Shown here: positions 10,527 through 21,400 of the stretch, in pieces | Layout: each line of letters starts with the position of its first letter | Position numbering within the stretch: position 1 is the stretch's first letter | Source: Amoebophrya sp. A120 | Lineage: Eukaryota > Sar > Dinophyceae > Syndiniales > Amoebophryaceae | Assembly (NCBI GenBank): GCA_905178155.1 | Contig: CAJINV010000001.1 | Span: 424,637 to 488,636, forward strand | Length of the DNA stretch: 64,000 nucleotides | Reading direction: 5' to 3' | Translations under genes and position numbers: made by a program | The notes under the pieces: generated by a model | What the model saw: only the letters and a program-made list of their open reading frames with translations | Told to the model about the DNA's origin: nothing | Database searches by the model: none

Positions 10527-13500
10527 TCAAGGCCGCGACTTCGCGGCGGCAGCTGGTTGCAGACCGTAGTATAAACCCGAGAAATCCCAGTCGGTTGGCG
10601 ACTTTATTCCGTCGTAATAAAACCCATCAACAGGAAGGAGCGAATTTCCCGGCCCGACTTCCTCCTTCGCTGCACGTTTCGCGGCCTGTGATCGCTTCCG
10701 TGGCTGCTTGACCAGAGAAAGAGATGCAGGTCGGTGAGTGGTACTGGTAGGATCTTGGGTTGTCGAGTGAGTAGAGGCTGGAGCCTTCACTTGGAGAGGC
10801 GCTCGGAAGGTCGAAGCGGGTGTCCCTTGTCCTTCAGCGGTCTTCTTCTCGAAGACTGTGCGTCCCACCCAGCGGTCACGCCCAGAGAGAAGATTTCGTC
10901 GCGGGTCTCCCTTGCCTCCGCGCCACTGGTCACGCAGTTCGAACAGCGCAGGCTCTCCGGCTGTCGGAGATTTATTTAAAAACCGATAGTACGTGACACG
11001 TCTGCCGCTGAGTTTCGAGGCATCAACTGCATCGCCGCCGCATACCTCTTCCGGCACAAATAGGCATGCCCTTCCCACCGTGTGCCAGCGAATAAACGAA
11101 GTCGGTGTCTCCGTCCACCGGTCGACATCGCTCAGCTCGGGTTGTCCACCAGCTGTTGGCACTTTTTGTTTTTCCCCGCCTTCCTTCGAACAAGAGTATG
11201 CAGAGTCGGCGCCGCTTTTGTGTTGCATCTCCTTCTCCAACCCTGGCCGCTGCTCTCGTGGCGAATCCGTTACGACAGCCTTGAAATTCCCATGCTCCCC
11301 TGCGGCCTGATGTGTCAACCGTGCCCCCGAAGCAGAGGTGCCCGCATTGCTTCCAAGGCCCGAGTGAACGCCTGTGCTCGTCGTGCCGATCGTCAATTGA
11401 GCACTTGCTGCGCTTCTTCCTCCTCGTGCTGCCAGCAGCGGATCTGCATCTGATGTTGGTTTTTCAAACGGGTCCAACCGGGGAAGCACGCCGCCAACCT
11501 GTGCGGACGTCGCATGATCTTTGGTGGAGGTACTGCTTTGCCTAGACACGAGTGAAGCTTTGCATTTTTTCCCCGCGGTGGTATTGTCCTCGACGTTTCC
11601 GGCGGGAACGGCATTCGGGTTCTGCGTGCTGGAGCTTGGATCCTCTCGGCGGGCTCTCCTTGCAGCTGGAGAAGCTGCTCGCTCAGCAACTGCGACACTG
11701 TGCTCGTGTCCGTCTCCTCTCGCGTTCTCACCGTCGTTCTCGAACTCCGGCATGCAGTTCCTCAGCTCTTCTTCCCCAACAAGATGATCAAGATTTTTCT
11801 TTTTCAGGAGATCAAGGAGGTTTTCCATCATCTTTTCTTTATCGCGCTTTCTCCGCTTCTTTTCTGAACTTTCTACTGCGTTATTCCTTCGCTTGTCCGT
11901 TTCCTTGTTTTTGCTCACCTCGGGCGAGTCCGGTAATAATTTTTCGGCTGTTGTGTCTTTCTTCGCGCTGCTTGGCTCGATAGCAAGTGCAGGCTGGTTA
12001 TTCGTTTCACCAACGTCAGGCTTCATCTCGTCCGCGAGTTCGTCCTCGAAGCACATTTTTCCACACACGACATCACCGTCCCCCGCGAGCTTCTCATCTG
12101 CAACCTCAAGCCTGGGAACTTCCTGCTCCACGGGATGCTCCGCACCGCCGGTGTTGCCGTTGATGCCCTCTAGCAGATTGTTGCTAGTACCCAACTCATT
12201 CTGATCCCGCACTGGCAAGGACCCCGCCCACAGCTCCTTGTTTGCTTCATCCGGGTCAAAAAACGAAGGCAACAACGCCTGTCCGTTCTGATTCTCGTCC
12301 TTGCCGCTCTCTCGAGGGGAGACGAGATCGAGATCGTGGGCCACGTCAGCAAAACCGTCTTCTTCCTCCATTTCGTCGTCCAGTTCGTCGTCAAGTGTGG
12401 CAAAAGATAGTTGGACCCCCTTCGCTTTTCCGTCGGCCTTTTGTGGCAGCGCTGTCCACGACCAGCCTGGAAGCGCCTCGAGCTTGTCAACGTCTTCCTT
12501 TTCCATCCGGTCCAGTTCGTGGTCCGTCATCTGTAGTATTTCCCATTGAAGCAAACGGCTTGGCAAGCTCTTCCGGATCTTGACTTTCTCCTCTTCCGTG
12601 AAGCTGCTGCTGTCAAAGGCATTGACTTGTGGTTTGCTGAGAACGAGTTCACAATACTGTTTCCGAAACTTTTCGCATTCTTCGTGCCGCAACTTCCATG
12701 ACTCAGACTCGTCTGCGAAAGTATGCTTGAGGTAAGAGAAGTCGCTCTGCTGCTGGTCCGGGAAGTATGCCTTGAAGGTCTCGTTGCGATTCAGATCACA
12801 ACGAACCGCCTCCAGAAAGATCTCGATCGTCGGATCAGCAAACGATGTATGAGCTCGCGTCGTAGCCTTCTTGGCACTCTTTCTCTTACTTTTCTTGTTC
12901 TGTCTGAGACTACTTTGTTCGTCAAACAGATCCCCCTGTTGCTGCTGATCGTCGTCGTCATCTTCCTCTATCATGTTATTCAAGTTGTTGGTCTTACTTG
13001 CCGCATCGCCTTTTGAATCTCTGCCGGCGCCTCGTGGTCTATTGCTTGGCTTACAGAGGATGCCCTTAGAACCGTCCGAACGCTTCACCATGAAGATTTT
13101 GTCTATCACTTCGTATTCTCCACACTCATCTGAACTTCCGCCCCTTCCGTCTGCAAAAGAAAGAACTGCAGAATCTTTATTCGGGTGTGGCGCAGAACCT
13201 GAAAGAACGGGAATCGCACCAGAGGGACCGACCGGAGGACACTGCCCTTCGCGAGAGCTAGCTGCTCCGACATCACTTGAGCTTGCTACAATTGTGTTTC
13301 CAGCCTTGGGAAGTAGAAACGAGTTCTTTATTTCTCCTCCAGAGGCTGCCGAAATTTTCGTCACTCCGTCTGGAGGACCTGGGCGGCGGCGCGACGACCA
13401 CGATGAATCGAACACATTCGAGCTCTTCTTTCCTTCCGAACGCGATCGCGGGGAAACCGGAGACTCCGTCGAGGAATCGAGGGGGGGACTATGATCCTCC

Positions 13501-14012
13501 TGCGCTTTCTGTTGTCCTTCAAAGACCTGCAGAAGATCGGCCGCAGGAGGTGACGCCGGCAATAGTTGTTTCTCGTCCGTTTCAAACAGTTGCAGGCCCA
13601 GGCTCACGCGCGAGCATGCGGACTTGGACAATTTCCGGGTCTCGCAGTTCTCGCCTTCGGATGCAAGCTCTTTGTTCTTAGCGGGGAGTAGCAAGAACCC
13701 CTTGGCCTTGCTCTTGCTCGCGGCCTTCGAACTTCTCTCGCTGGCCGCCGACCCCATTGCTTTTGCTTCTGCGAGTGGTCTGGGCTTCTCCAGCTCCGCC
13801 GTCCCTTTTTCGATGTCGAACGTCTCGATTGCTATGCCCCTTGCAAGTATCGCTTCGGCCGCTCTTCTCTCATGGTGTGGTGTCCCGCACGATTGCTGCA
13901 GTTCCTTGTCGAAATCCTCGGCGGCGACAAGAGTAGCAGCTTTACTTCCTGGGCCCTTCAGTCTTGGCGATCCGAGCATTTCATTGGCGTTCGAGAAGCT
14001 CAGCGCGTCCAT
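10527..14012 (-). CDS. Unknown 1161-residue low-complexity protein, single exon
   Basis: One uninterrupted ORF from MDALSFSNANEMLGSPRLKG to a stop at 10527. The family is unknown. Most of the chain is charged and disordered. It has an acidic run with poly-D and poly-Q near residues 350-365, a basic KSKRKSAKK patch, and several K/E-rich helices such as KKRRKRDKEKMMENLLDLLK. Two stretches look folded: about residues 395-520 (IEIFLEAVRCDLNRNETFKA, LLQWEILQMTDHELDRMEKE) and about 985-1090 (FIRWHTVGRACLFVPEEV, RRVTYYRFLN, ELRDQWRGGKG). The C-terminus is GFYYDGIKSPTDWDFSGLYY plus a short tail. Basic tracts suggest a nuclear protein, but that is weak. It has no intron, unlike its introner-rich neighbours. 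It lies about 100 bp downstream of the helicase stop. Confidence 0.75.
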   Translation of the reverse strand: MDALSFSNANEMLGSPRLKGPGSKAATLVAAEDFDKELQQSCGTPHHERRAAEAILARGIAIETFDIEKGTAELEKPRPLAEAKAMGSAASERSSKAASKSKAKGFLLLPAKNKELASEGENCETRKLSKSACSRVSLGLQLFETDEKQLLPASPPAADLLQVFEGQQKAQEDHSPPLDSSTESPVSPRSRSEGKKSSNVFDSSWSSRRRPGPPDGVTKISAASGGEIKNSFLLPKAGNTIVASSSDVGAASSREGQCPPVGPSGAIPVLSGSAPHPNKDSAVLSFADGRGGSSDECGEYEVIDKIFMVKRSDGSKGILCKPSNRPRGAGRDSKGDAASKTNNLNNMIEEDDDDDQQQQGDLFDEQSSLRQNKKSKRKSAKKATTRAHTSFADPTIEIFLEAVRCDLNRNETFKAYFPDQQQSDFSYLKHTFADESESWKLRHEECEKFRKQYCELVLSKPQVNAFDSSSFTEEEKVKIRKSLPSRLLQWEILQMTDHELDRMEKEDVDKLEALPGWSWTALPQKADGKAKGVQLSFATLDDELDDEMEEEDGFADVAHDLDLVSPRESGKDENQNGQALLPSFFDPDEANKELWAGSLPVRDQNELGTSNNLLEGINGNTGGAEHPVEQEVPRLEVADEKLAGDGDVVCGKMCFEDELADEMKPDVGETNNQPALAIEPSSAKKDTTAEKLLPDSPEVSKNKETDKRRNNAVESSEKKRRKRDKEKMMENLLDLLKKKNLDHLVGEEELRNCMPEFENDGENARGDGHEHSVAVAERAASPAARRARREDPSSSTQNPNAVPAGNVEDNTTAGKKCKASLVSRQSSTSTKDHATSAQVGGVLPRLDPFEKPTSDADPLLAARGGRSAASAQLTIGTTSTGVHSGLGSNAGTSASGARLTHQAAGEHGNFKAVVTDSPREQRPGLEKEMQHKSGADSAYSCSKEGGEKQKVPTAGGQPELSDVDRWTETPTSFIRWHTVGRACLFVPEEVCGGDAVDASKLSGRRVTYYRFLNKSPTAGEPALFELRDQWRGGKGDPRRNLLSGRDRWVGRTVFEKKTAEGQGTPASTFRAPLQVKAPASTHSTTQDPTSTTHRPASLSLVKQPRKRSQAAKRAAKEEVGPGNSLLPVDGFYYDGIKSPTDWDFSGLYYGLQPAAAAKSRP

Positions 14013-14113
14013 AATGTCTGCACCTCCTACCTTCTCGACTATCCCGAGAAAAAAACTGTCTCTTTGCAGCGTTTACACTACAAGTTTGTTACAAACGGCA
14101 AAGAAAACTTGTT

Positions 14114-17100
14114 TTACGCGTGCTTCCCAAGCGAAAATATGTCACTTAAGACCCAAAAAAAGTCTTGCATGTGGTCTAGCAGGACGTATGCGTCAGTGTC
14201 TGTGCTGCATCCTATGCATCGCAAGTTTACAGTGATGAAACAGTTTTTTCGTCCGATATCAACCGGGACCACTGCGTACCGATTCTTCTTGTTCCCCAAA
14301 CCAATGAGCACGTTTTTCCACTTCGTCAGGCGGTCTTGCGCTGTTACGCCCAGGAAGCGTCTCTGCTGCGCGGGCGTCTTTGCTGAGATGCAGGCAAGAC
14401 AGTGCGTGACGAGATGTAGCATGTTGATCTGCGACGGGTTTTCATCGTTGGAGCGAAAGACGTCGGCGGTGCGCACCGCATCGGATAATGCTGGCACATT
14501 GCTGCCACCAGGCGGCGGCCTGTACAAGATGTTGCTAAAAAGCAGCAGCGCTTCGGGGTGCTTGCCTCCTTCTGGTGCCAGGATCGGCGCTTTCGGGTCG
14601 GCTCTCATCACACGCGCGAACCGTTGCAGGTATTTCCCAATCTGATGTCGTGTTTGCAAGTTTAGTAGTGAATCCGTGATGTTGAAATAGATAATGATGC
14701 AAAATGAAAAAAACCTATTGGCTGCGGATCAGTTAGGCGCACTCATGCATGCGGACACCTACAAGAGAATCGGAAGAACAAGCACAAACAATCACTGCAA
14801 GTGAGATGACTAGATCTAGACCCACTACGGTGGCATTTAGATTTAGAAAACAAGTACACACTAACGTTAGTGCGCACCAGCGGCAAAATAAATTAATACC
14901 AAATTGATAAGTACCTGCTTTCCAGAGTGGGGGCTGGCACACTCCATGTCGCAGAAGAAAGCCATGTTGGCGTGAAACGTATCCACACCAAGCTTCAACA
15001 TGTCGCAAGTGCAGAGGGCGTAAATGCCCTGCCCTTCGAGGGGACGGCGCTCGAACCGTGCGATCTTCTCCCCTCGTTCGGTAGTGCTGCAATCGTCGCG
15101 CGAATGCATCTTGTCCAGTTGAAGGGCCTCGCTCTTACCGAAGTCGTACTCCTTTCGTACCTTCTCGTACGCTTTCTCCTTGATTACTTTGCGGAACACC
15201 TGCCCGAAAATTTCTTGTGCCTCCGGCCCGGTCATGTCGTCAACGCTGATACTCTCCGACTCGTCCTCTGAGCTGCTCGTAGCGCTTTTACAAAATATGA
15301 TGATGTTCCAGCATCCTTTGTACAGAGGGGTATTATCGAAGCACGCACGCGCCATCTTGGTAAAGTGCTGTCTTATCCGATCGAGCTTCGCTGCTCTTTT
15401 TATTTCCGCGTCCTTTCCCTTTGCCTTTGGATGCGCCTTTTTGCAAAAGGCTCGGTAATCTTTCAGTGCCTCGTCTTGACGGCTTGCCGCGCTGCCGGAC
15501 AACATATCACGAAGCACTTTCTCCATGGCCGGCCCGCTTTTGTTATCGTTTTCCGCAACGACTAGAGCAGTCTTAAGCTGGGCTCGCAGTTTCTTCACCG
15601 CGTGCCACCCGAGCAATGACTCGCCAAAAAGGTTTGCCGCCTGCTGATAACAAGTTTCTTCTGCCGCGTTCATTTCCAAAGCGAGCTCGCCGACGCCGGC
15701 GGACGGCTCAAAACGCACCAGCGGATGGACATTACGCAGGCATTGCCACTCGATGCCATCACTCGCGGTGATTTCGTAGGCCAACGGGCCGAAGTGGGGA
15801 CTTGCTTCGCCCACACCGTCGGCAAGAACCATTGGGATTTCTCCCTCGTTGTGAATCGTTCCGGTGTAAAACTCCCACAAGGTGCTGGCGTTGATTGGGT
15901 CGCTTGGGTTTTGGTTGTTGTCGGCGAAGATAGTTCGCGCGCGCTGGTCTGTGGTGAGATGCGCCTCGTCGAACACAACTCTAGCCCACTTATCGCCGAC
16001 ATCGGCCGCAATCTTACGCAGTTCGCCGAACGAGTCTAGTGTCGTCACGATGAGCTTTCTTCTTGTAACGCCGGTTACCCCCTGCTCTTTCCGCCAGTTG
16101 CTATACTCTTTCTTCTGATCCTTACCATTCAAATGGGTGACTCGGCTGGCTGTCGCCCGTGCTTTGGCATCTGTGCCATTCATGCCCAAGGAGCAAAAAA
16201 CGAAAGCGTCGTACTTTTCCGCAAGTTTTCCACTTCCTGTTCCTCCCCCAGCAGTACCAAAAGCAATCTTCTTGCACACGTAATTCGTCACAAAGCTATC
16301 CACGAGTCTCAAGGTCGGCAGCACGACGACGCTCGCTTTGTCGTTAAATGGAGGGGGTCGAGAAGCGGAGGAAGAAGAAGGCGGGGGACAGAGTAAGGTA
16401 GTGAGTCCGAATTTTTCAATTGTTTGCTGATCGATGTCTGTATCAGTGTACGCGTCCAGCAAAATGCGCGCACTAAATATCGAGGTCTTACCCAGACCGC
16501 AAAAAATATTCAGCAGCGCTCTACCGCCTTGTGAGAGGCACGCCCCGCTCGCAGCGAGTGCACATCCCTGATATTCTCGTAGTCGTATGCCCGCCGCCTG
16601 AAATACTGGGTGCGGCGGCACCCAATCCCGGGCCATTTGATGGCGGGGCAGGTCGTGGTGCAGAATCTCTTCACCCATCATGGGTGAAGATGTTCCAAAT
16701 TCAGGCTGGTCATCTCTCCAGATGTCCATCGAGTCAGAGAAGGGATTTCCTTCCGGCTGTGGTGGACATGGCTCGACGCTGCCTTGTGCGCTCCCCTCCT
16801 CGACCTGTGGCCCGAAAGACGAACGACCTGCGCCTCGGTCTTTACCTCGGTCGTTCTCGCTGCTGGCACCTTTTAGTAATTCAACGCTGTCCGCCACTGG
16901 TCCGCCACTGTCGTCCATCAGATTATTTTTGTTGAAGGATTATCAACTGCAGAAAGTGTGTGGGTTTGGACGAATGCCAGGTTTCTCATGCATGTTTTGC
17001 ATAACCCATGATGCCTGTAATGCATGATGTTCCAAGAGCCTTGTGATGCATATGCCGCATGGGAAGCTCCCACACCGCGTCGCACCAACTGAACCCGTTT

Positions 17101-17832
17101 TGCTGGTCATGCAATACATTTCCTTTTTTTTTTTTAAATCCGAATTCAGCATGTCAAAATCCAACTTTCGAGAGGACACATTTTTGCAGTTGATACGGAG
17201 GAGCTTCGCGGCATCGCAGGCTTCATGTCCACCAGAAACAGGTTTGCCCCCCCGTCGTCTTTGTAATCGGACAGACCCAGACTTCCCTTGTTGTTCTGGT
17301 CGAGAAACACGCGCTCCCTTTTCGCTGCGCCAGATGTGGCTCCGATGTCACACGGGGGCGCTACTCGCGCTAGTCGTGGGGACTGCAGGCGCGAAGTGAT
17401 CTTCGGCGATTCATGTGCCGCGTCCTTGGTCGTCAAGCTGTAGGGCGCAGGCAGGTTGAGCGTCGAAGCAGGTGTCGCGGCATCATCTTCTCCTACTGTC
17501 CCCTTTACACCTTTCGCCACTTGCTCCTCGATCGCACCGGGGGACTCCGTCTTGGAAATTGATTTACTCGAGTTAGAGGACGCGCCGTTCCTCTGTTGTA
17601 ATTCCGCAACGTGGTCCGTGGACTCCTGCGGCCTTCCCTTCATCACGGCCAACGAGGAGGCTCCAGCTGCAGCGGCAGGAGTTCTCGCCACGGGGGCCCT
17701 CAGCTCTCCTCGTACTTCCCCAACGGTCCACCCATTCCTCCTGCGCACTTCGCCGCGCACTTCGCCCACGGTCCAGAGATCCGCTGGCTGTGGCCGCACG
17801 AACCGCCCGAAATTCATTACTTTTGTCAGCAA
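14114..17832 (-). CDS. Superfamily 2 DNA/RNA helicase
   Basis: Three exons (17832-17196, 16935-14915, 14641-14114) give 1061 residues. The first 300 residues are disordered, with a tandem repeat WTVGEVRGEVRR/WTVGEVRGELRA. The core follows SF2 order: IRLREYQGCAL, Walker A NIFCGLGKTSIF, VVVLPTLRLVDSF, LIVTTLDSFGEL, Walker B VVFDEAHLTT, and the second RecA domain with YALCTCDMLKLGVDT and motif VI QIGKYLQRFARVMR. Motif VI is made by a GT-AG splice (donor 14914, acceptor 14642), which supports the exon model. Intron 1 is an old family A introner. The type resembles the restriction-Res/XPB-like branch of SF2; the exact subfamily is uncertain. It lies directly downstream of the RNA-dependent RNA polymerase on the same strand, so a joint role in RNA silencing is possible but unproven. 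The residues after about 950 are less certain. Confidence 0.85.
16941..17195 (-). mobile_element. Introner family A, diverged, in helicase gene
   Basis: 255 bp, TAT...ATA, with the terminal repeat TATCAACTGCA at both ends and a degraded inner repeat. The flanking repeats differ at two of five bases (sense CTCCG and ATCCT), which suggests age. Excision joins PRSSSV to NKNNLMDDSG in frame and adds 200 residues to the helicase N-terminus. Confidence 0.8.
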
Positions 17833-18445
17833 GTTCAGCGTGAGTCTTTCTAGGTCTTTCTAGTTTTCAGAAGAGGTAGTTATTGAAGTCCTTACTTGTC
17901 TTTTTCCACCAGGGGTTTTTCTTGAAGAGGGGTTTTTCTTGCAGTAGCGCTAGGGAAAAAAGGCGTGCTTTGACGAGAACGGAACAAATTTCCTGCAGCG
18001 CCGAGAACGTAAGGGATCCTGCAGCTCGTACGGTCTTTCTTTTTCCCGAAGACCAAGAATAACACAATCACGAAATGCAAACATAGCCACGGTAAAACGC
18101 CAACACTCAATCAAATACCAGAAGATCATCACATCTCCGAAACAAACTAGCCGTAGCAACGAATACAAGGAGTCGAAGAACGAAGCTACCTTCAATTCCG
18201 TCACACGTCAGGAGAAACAAGGAAAAACAAGACAGGATCGATGATATGATCGCACAAAAGAGATCGCGGTCGCCACCTGACGGGAAAAAAATAGGACAAA
18301 CGCACGACAATATCGCGACCAGTTCGTCTTTGACTTTTGTGAACTGCACTGCGAGACGCCAGGTCATACTTTGCCTGAGTCTTCAACTTCGTGGCTGACA
18401 TCCGAATCTCTACTCTTGGAAATGAAGCACATCCAAAAGATTTAC
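17833..18445. other. Intergenic region, no gene seen
   Basis: The interval between the polymerase stop and the helicase start. No coding pattern, introner or RNA gene is recognised. Confidence 0.5.
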
Positions 18446-21400
18446 CTATTTGCTCTTGCGATCTTCATCATCGCGACATTCGTAAGTGTAAGTGTATCTA
18501 CCATGATCTGTCGCCCACTCCTGCGTGTAGCGAATACGCGATATTTTGTCTCGATGGCTTTCCCCAGTCACCACAATGCTCCTCCCAGAGTCCTTCGTTG
18601 AAAAGCGCCCGCGGAAATCTTTCAACGTGTCTGCGGAGAACGTGCGGAGCTTCTCTTCGCCGAGCACGATTATTGGAGCGCGAAGTGTTCGGTCGTGGTT
18701 GCAGGTTACTTCCGCAAAAATCTGACTCTGCGCACACTTCATTGCATGGAGGCGACGGTTATCCAACGAGAACAACTGCAAGCCCACCTGCTGCGATCTT
18801 AAAACCTCAGGTTGCAGCCACGGCTCCGGATTGCCCGCACCAATCGAGACCCATCCGTGATCCACCTCGAGCACCCTTACCGCCGGAATTTCAAACACCG
18901 AAATGCGGCCCGCACAAATTTCAACGGCTAGGTTTGCCGGGGCTCCTTGATTGACATCACTAAACGTAGGCGAGATCGTCTTCTGCGAGAACCAGAGCTG
19001 CGACACTCGTCGTGTTGTGTATTGCAGCATGTTTTCCGGCTCGGGCGCTTCGCCTCCTTGCCCTCGCGAAAGAGCGTAGCCGTCTTCCTCGTCCGTCTCG
19101 TGCCGCGATCGGGCTCGCACGAGGGATGCGAGGCGACACAAGTTCCCAAATGCCAGCTCAAACGGGGCACGCCGGAGCTTGCGTGCTTTTAGAGTATTTT
19201 GGTTTCGTGTCGCCTGCTCGCTAGCTTCGTCCTCAAACTTTTTCTCGATGTCAAAAGATTCATCAGCCTCTATATCATCACCCAGGCTCTGACTTAATTG
19301 CTCCAACTGCAGCTCGCCAAATGTCCTTTCTGCATTTTTCGACTTCGGCTTTCCTTTCGCGCTTGCTTTTCTGTTGTGTGTTGCTGTCAATTTCTTCAGC
19401 AGTGCTTCTTCCTCGAAGTCAAGCTTTCCGAGAAATTTCGACCACGAAAAAAAGGATGGCTTCTTTTTCACTTGCCCCTTCTCGTTTTTCTTGACTTCTC
19501 CAGCGTTTCTTTTTCCCGCTTTCTTGTTTTTTGGCTTCTTCTTGATGTTGTTCATCGGTGGATTATCGTCCGCGAGAAGGTCGTCTTCTTCATCGATGAT
19601 TTCTGAATCCGACGAGACGGCCTGCGCTTCTTGCACACCTCCGTCTTGATCACTCTTTTCAGTCTCTGCTTCCGCCTCTATTTTCTCGGCCTCGGAGTAG
19701 GTGTGCTCCATCAAAATGGAGGACGCGTACAGCAGCAGGGCAGTCCGCAGCTTGTTATCGAACGAATGAACTCCATCTGCGGCCTTGTTGACGTTCCCGA
19801 GAAACGCCTGTCGAAGCTCCGGGAGAGTTTGTCCGTTCCACTTTGTCCACTGTGCTGCATCCTCCGACGGCAAACACTTCGGCCTCAGCTTCAAATACTC
19901 GCTTACCGTATCCTTTGCAATTTCTGGAAGTTTCTTCGCTGCTGCCTCAAGGTGCTTCTTGGCACAGCGCGTAAGCTCTTCATGGTCCGGAGGTAATTCC
20001 TCACTATCCTCGCCTTCGATGTCCCTCTCCGGGCCGTGCTGCGCAAAGCTGAACGCTGAGGCCAAGGCCTTCAAACTCATGCTCCGGCTCACCAACGGAG
20101 GAACAGCAATGCTCGCCCGGCTGTCTTCTTTATGCCGCTCCTTTTGGTCCGTCAGTGCCTTCAGCTGGTCGCGCGGCAGTCCACAGAAGTCCTCAAGGTC
20201 TTTTGCCTGCGCGGAAGAAAATACATCGAGAAATTTGAACTCCTTCGCGCGCTTCAAACGTTTCCGGAGTTCCGCCTGCACATCGCGTCCAGCACGCAGT
20301 TTATTTGGAGACAGGTCCTTGCCGCCATTGTTCTTACCACCGCCGCCCTCGGCGTTGTCTTCTGTGTACTTCGGCAGCAGATTGAGAATGTCGACCCCGT
20401 CCTTCTCAGCGTTCGCCAGTTTGTGCCCCAGCTCTGCGAGCTCCGCCGTTTTGGGGTGGTTCAGGCCTAGTTCTCTCGCAGCTGTCTTGTGCACTGCAAA
20501 CATGTAAGAGTCTGGCTGGTTGCAAATTGTCATGCAGCTATGTCTGGATGGTGCAAAAATCTGTGATGTTGCGTGATTGCCAAATAAAAGTAGTCGGCCA
20601 AGGCTCGAGGCAGTTTTTCATGCGGCAGAGGGATGACAGAGATCTCAAAGAATCTCTCAACATGCCAGGCCTTTTATGCGAGACCTCATAGATCATGGAA
20701 AACGAAAAGCCACAACATGACACGCGTTGCATCATTCCAGACCCGGACATCTCTTCACTTGATATGTCTGGTACTTCAACGTAATCGCGCTCACGCCGTA
20801 CTTTCCCGGAAACAGTTTTTGCCGGAGAAAAGGCCGCGAGAACAGGTCGAGGCACCGTCTCCAAGCTCGCATCTCGTCGCCTGAGTACTCGGCAGGGGTA
20901 GTCGTGGTGAATACATCCGATATCAGGACTTCGCTCCCAGCGAAGCTCTCAAATTTAGTTTCCTGAGCAGGTCCACCTCCCGCGGGTAGTTGTAGAGCAG
21001 CTTCGTCACAAACTACGACGTCCGCTTCTTCCTGTTCTACCACGTCACGCATCTCGATATCGGTTTGCTCAAAGTCCACTTTGCGAAGACCAGGCTCATG
21101 CGCATTTTCATCGGCTTCGAATAAGTTTTGTTCTTGATCGGACGCCGCGCCCCCTAGGTCAGCATCTTGCTGCGCCTCTCCTTCAAACACGTCTTCGGGC
21201 TCCGGCTCCTCTGCTTCGTCATCGGATGCGTGCTCGGAGAGGCACTCCGCGGCAGCCACGTCCGCGTCCTCCACGAAAATTCCGGAACCGGACGCCTCGG
21301 GAAACTTGCTGTCTGGCATGGCGCTGGTCACCAAGGAGTTCCAACACACCCAAAACTTGTCCCCGTCAAAGTCTCCGTGGCTGCCCTCGATGCTCCCGCA

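Noticed and set aside
12973-13494. Plus-strand ORFs of 130-200 codons inside the 1161-residue gene
   Set aside because: The minus frame is far longer and has protein-like composition; the plus frames mirror acidic and basic codon runs.
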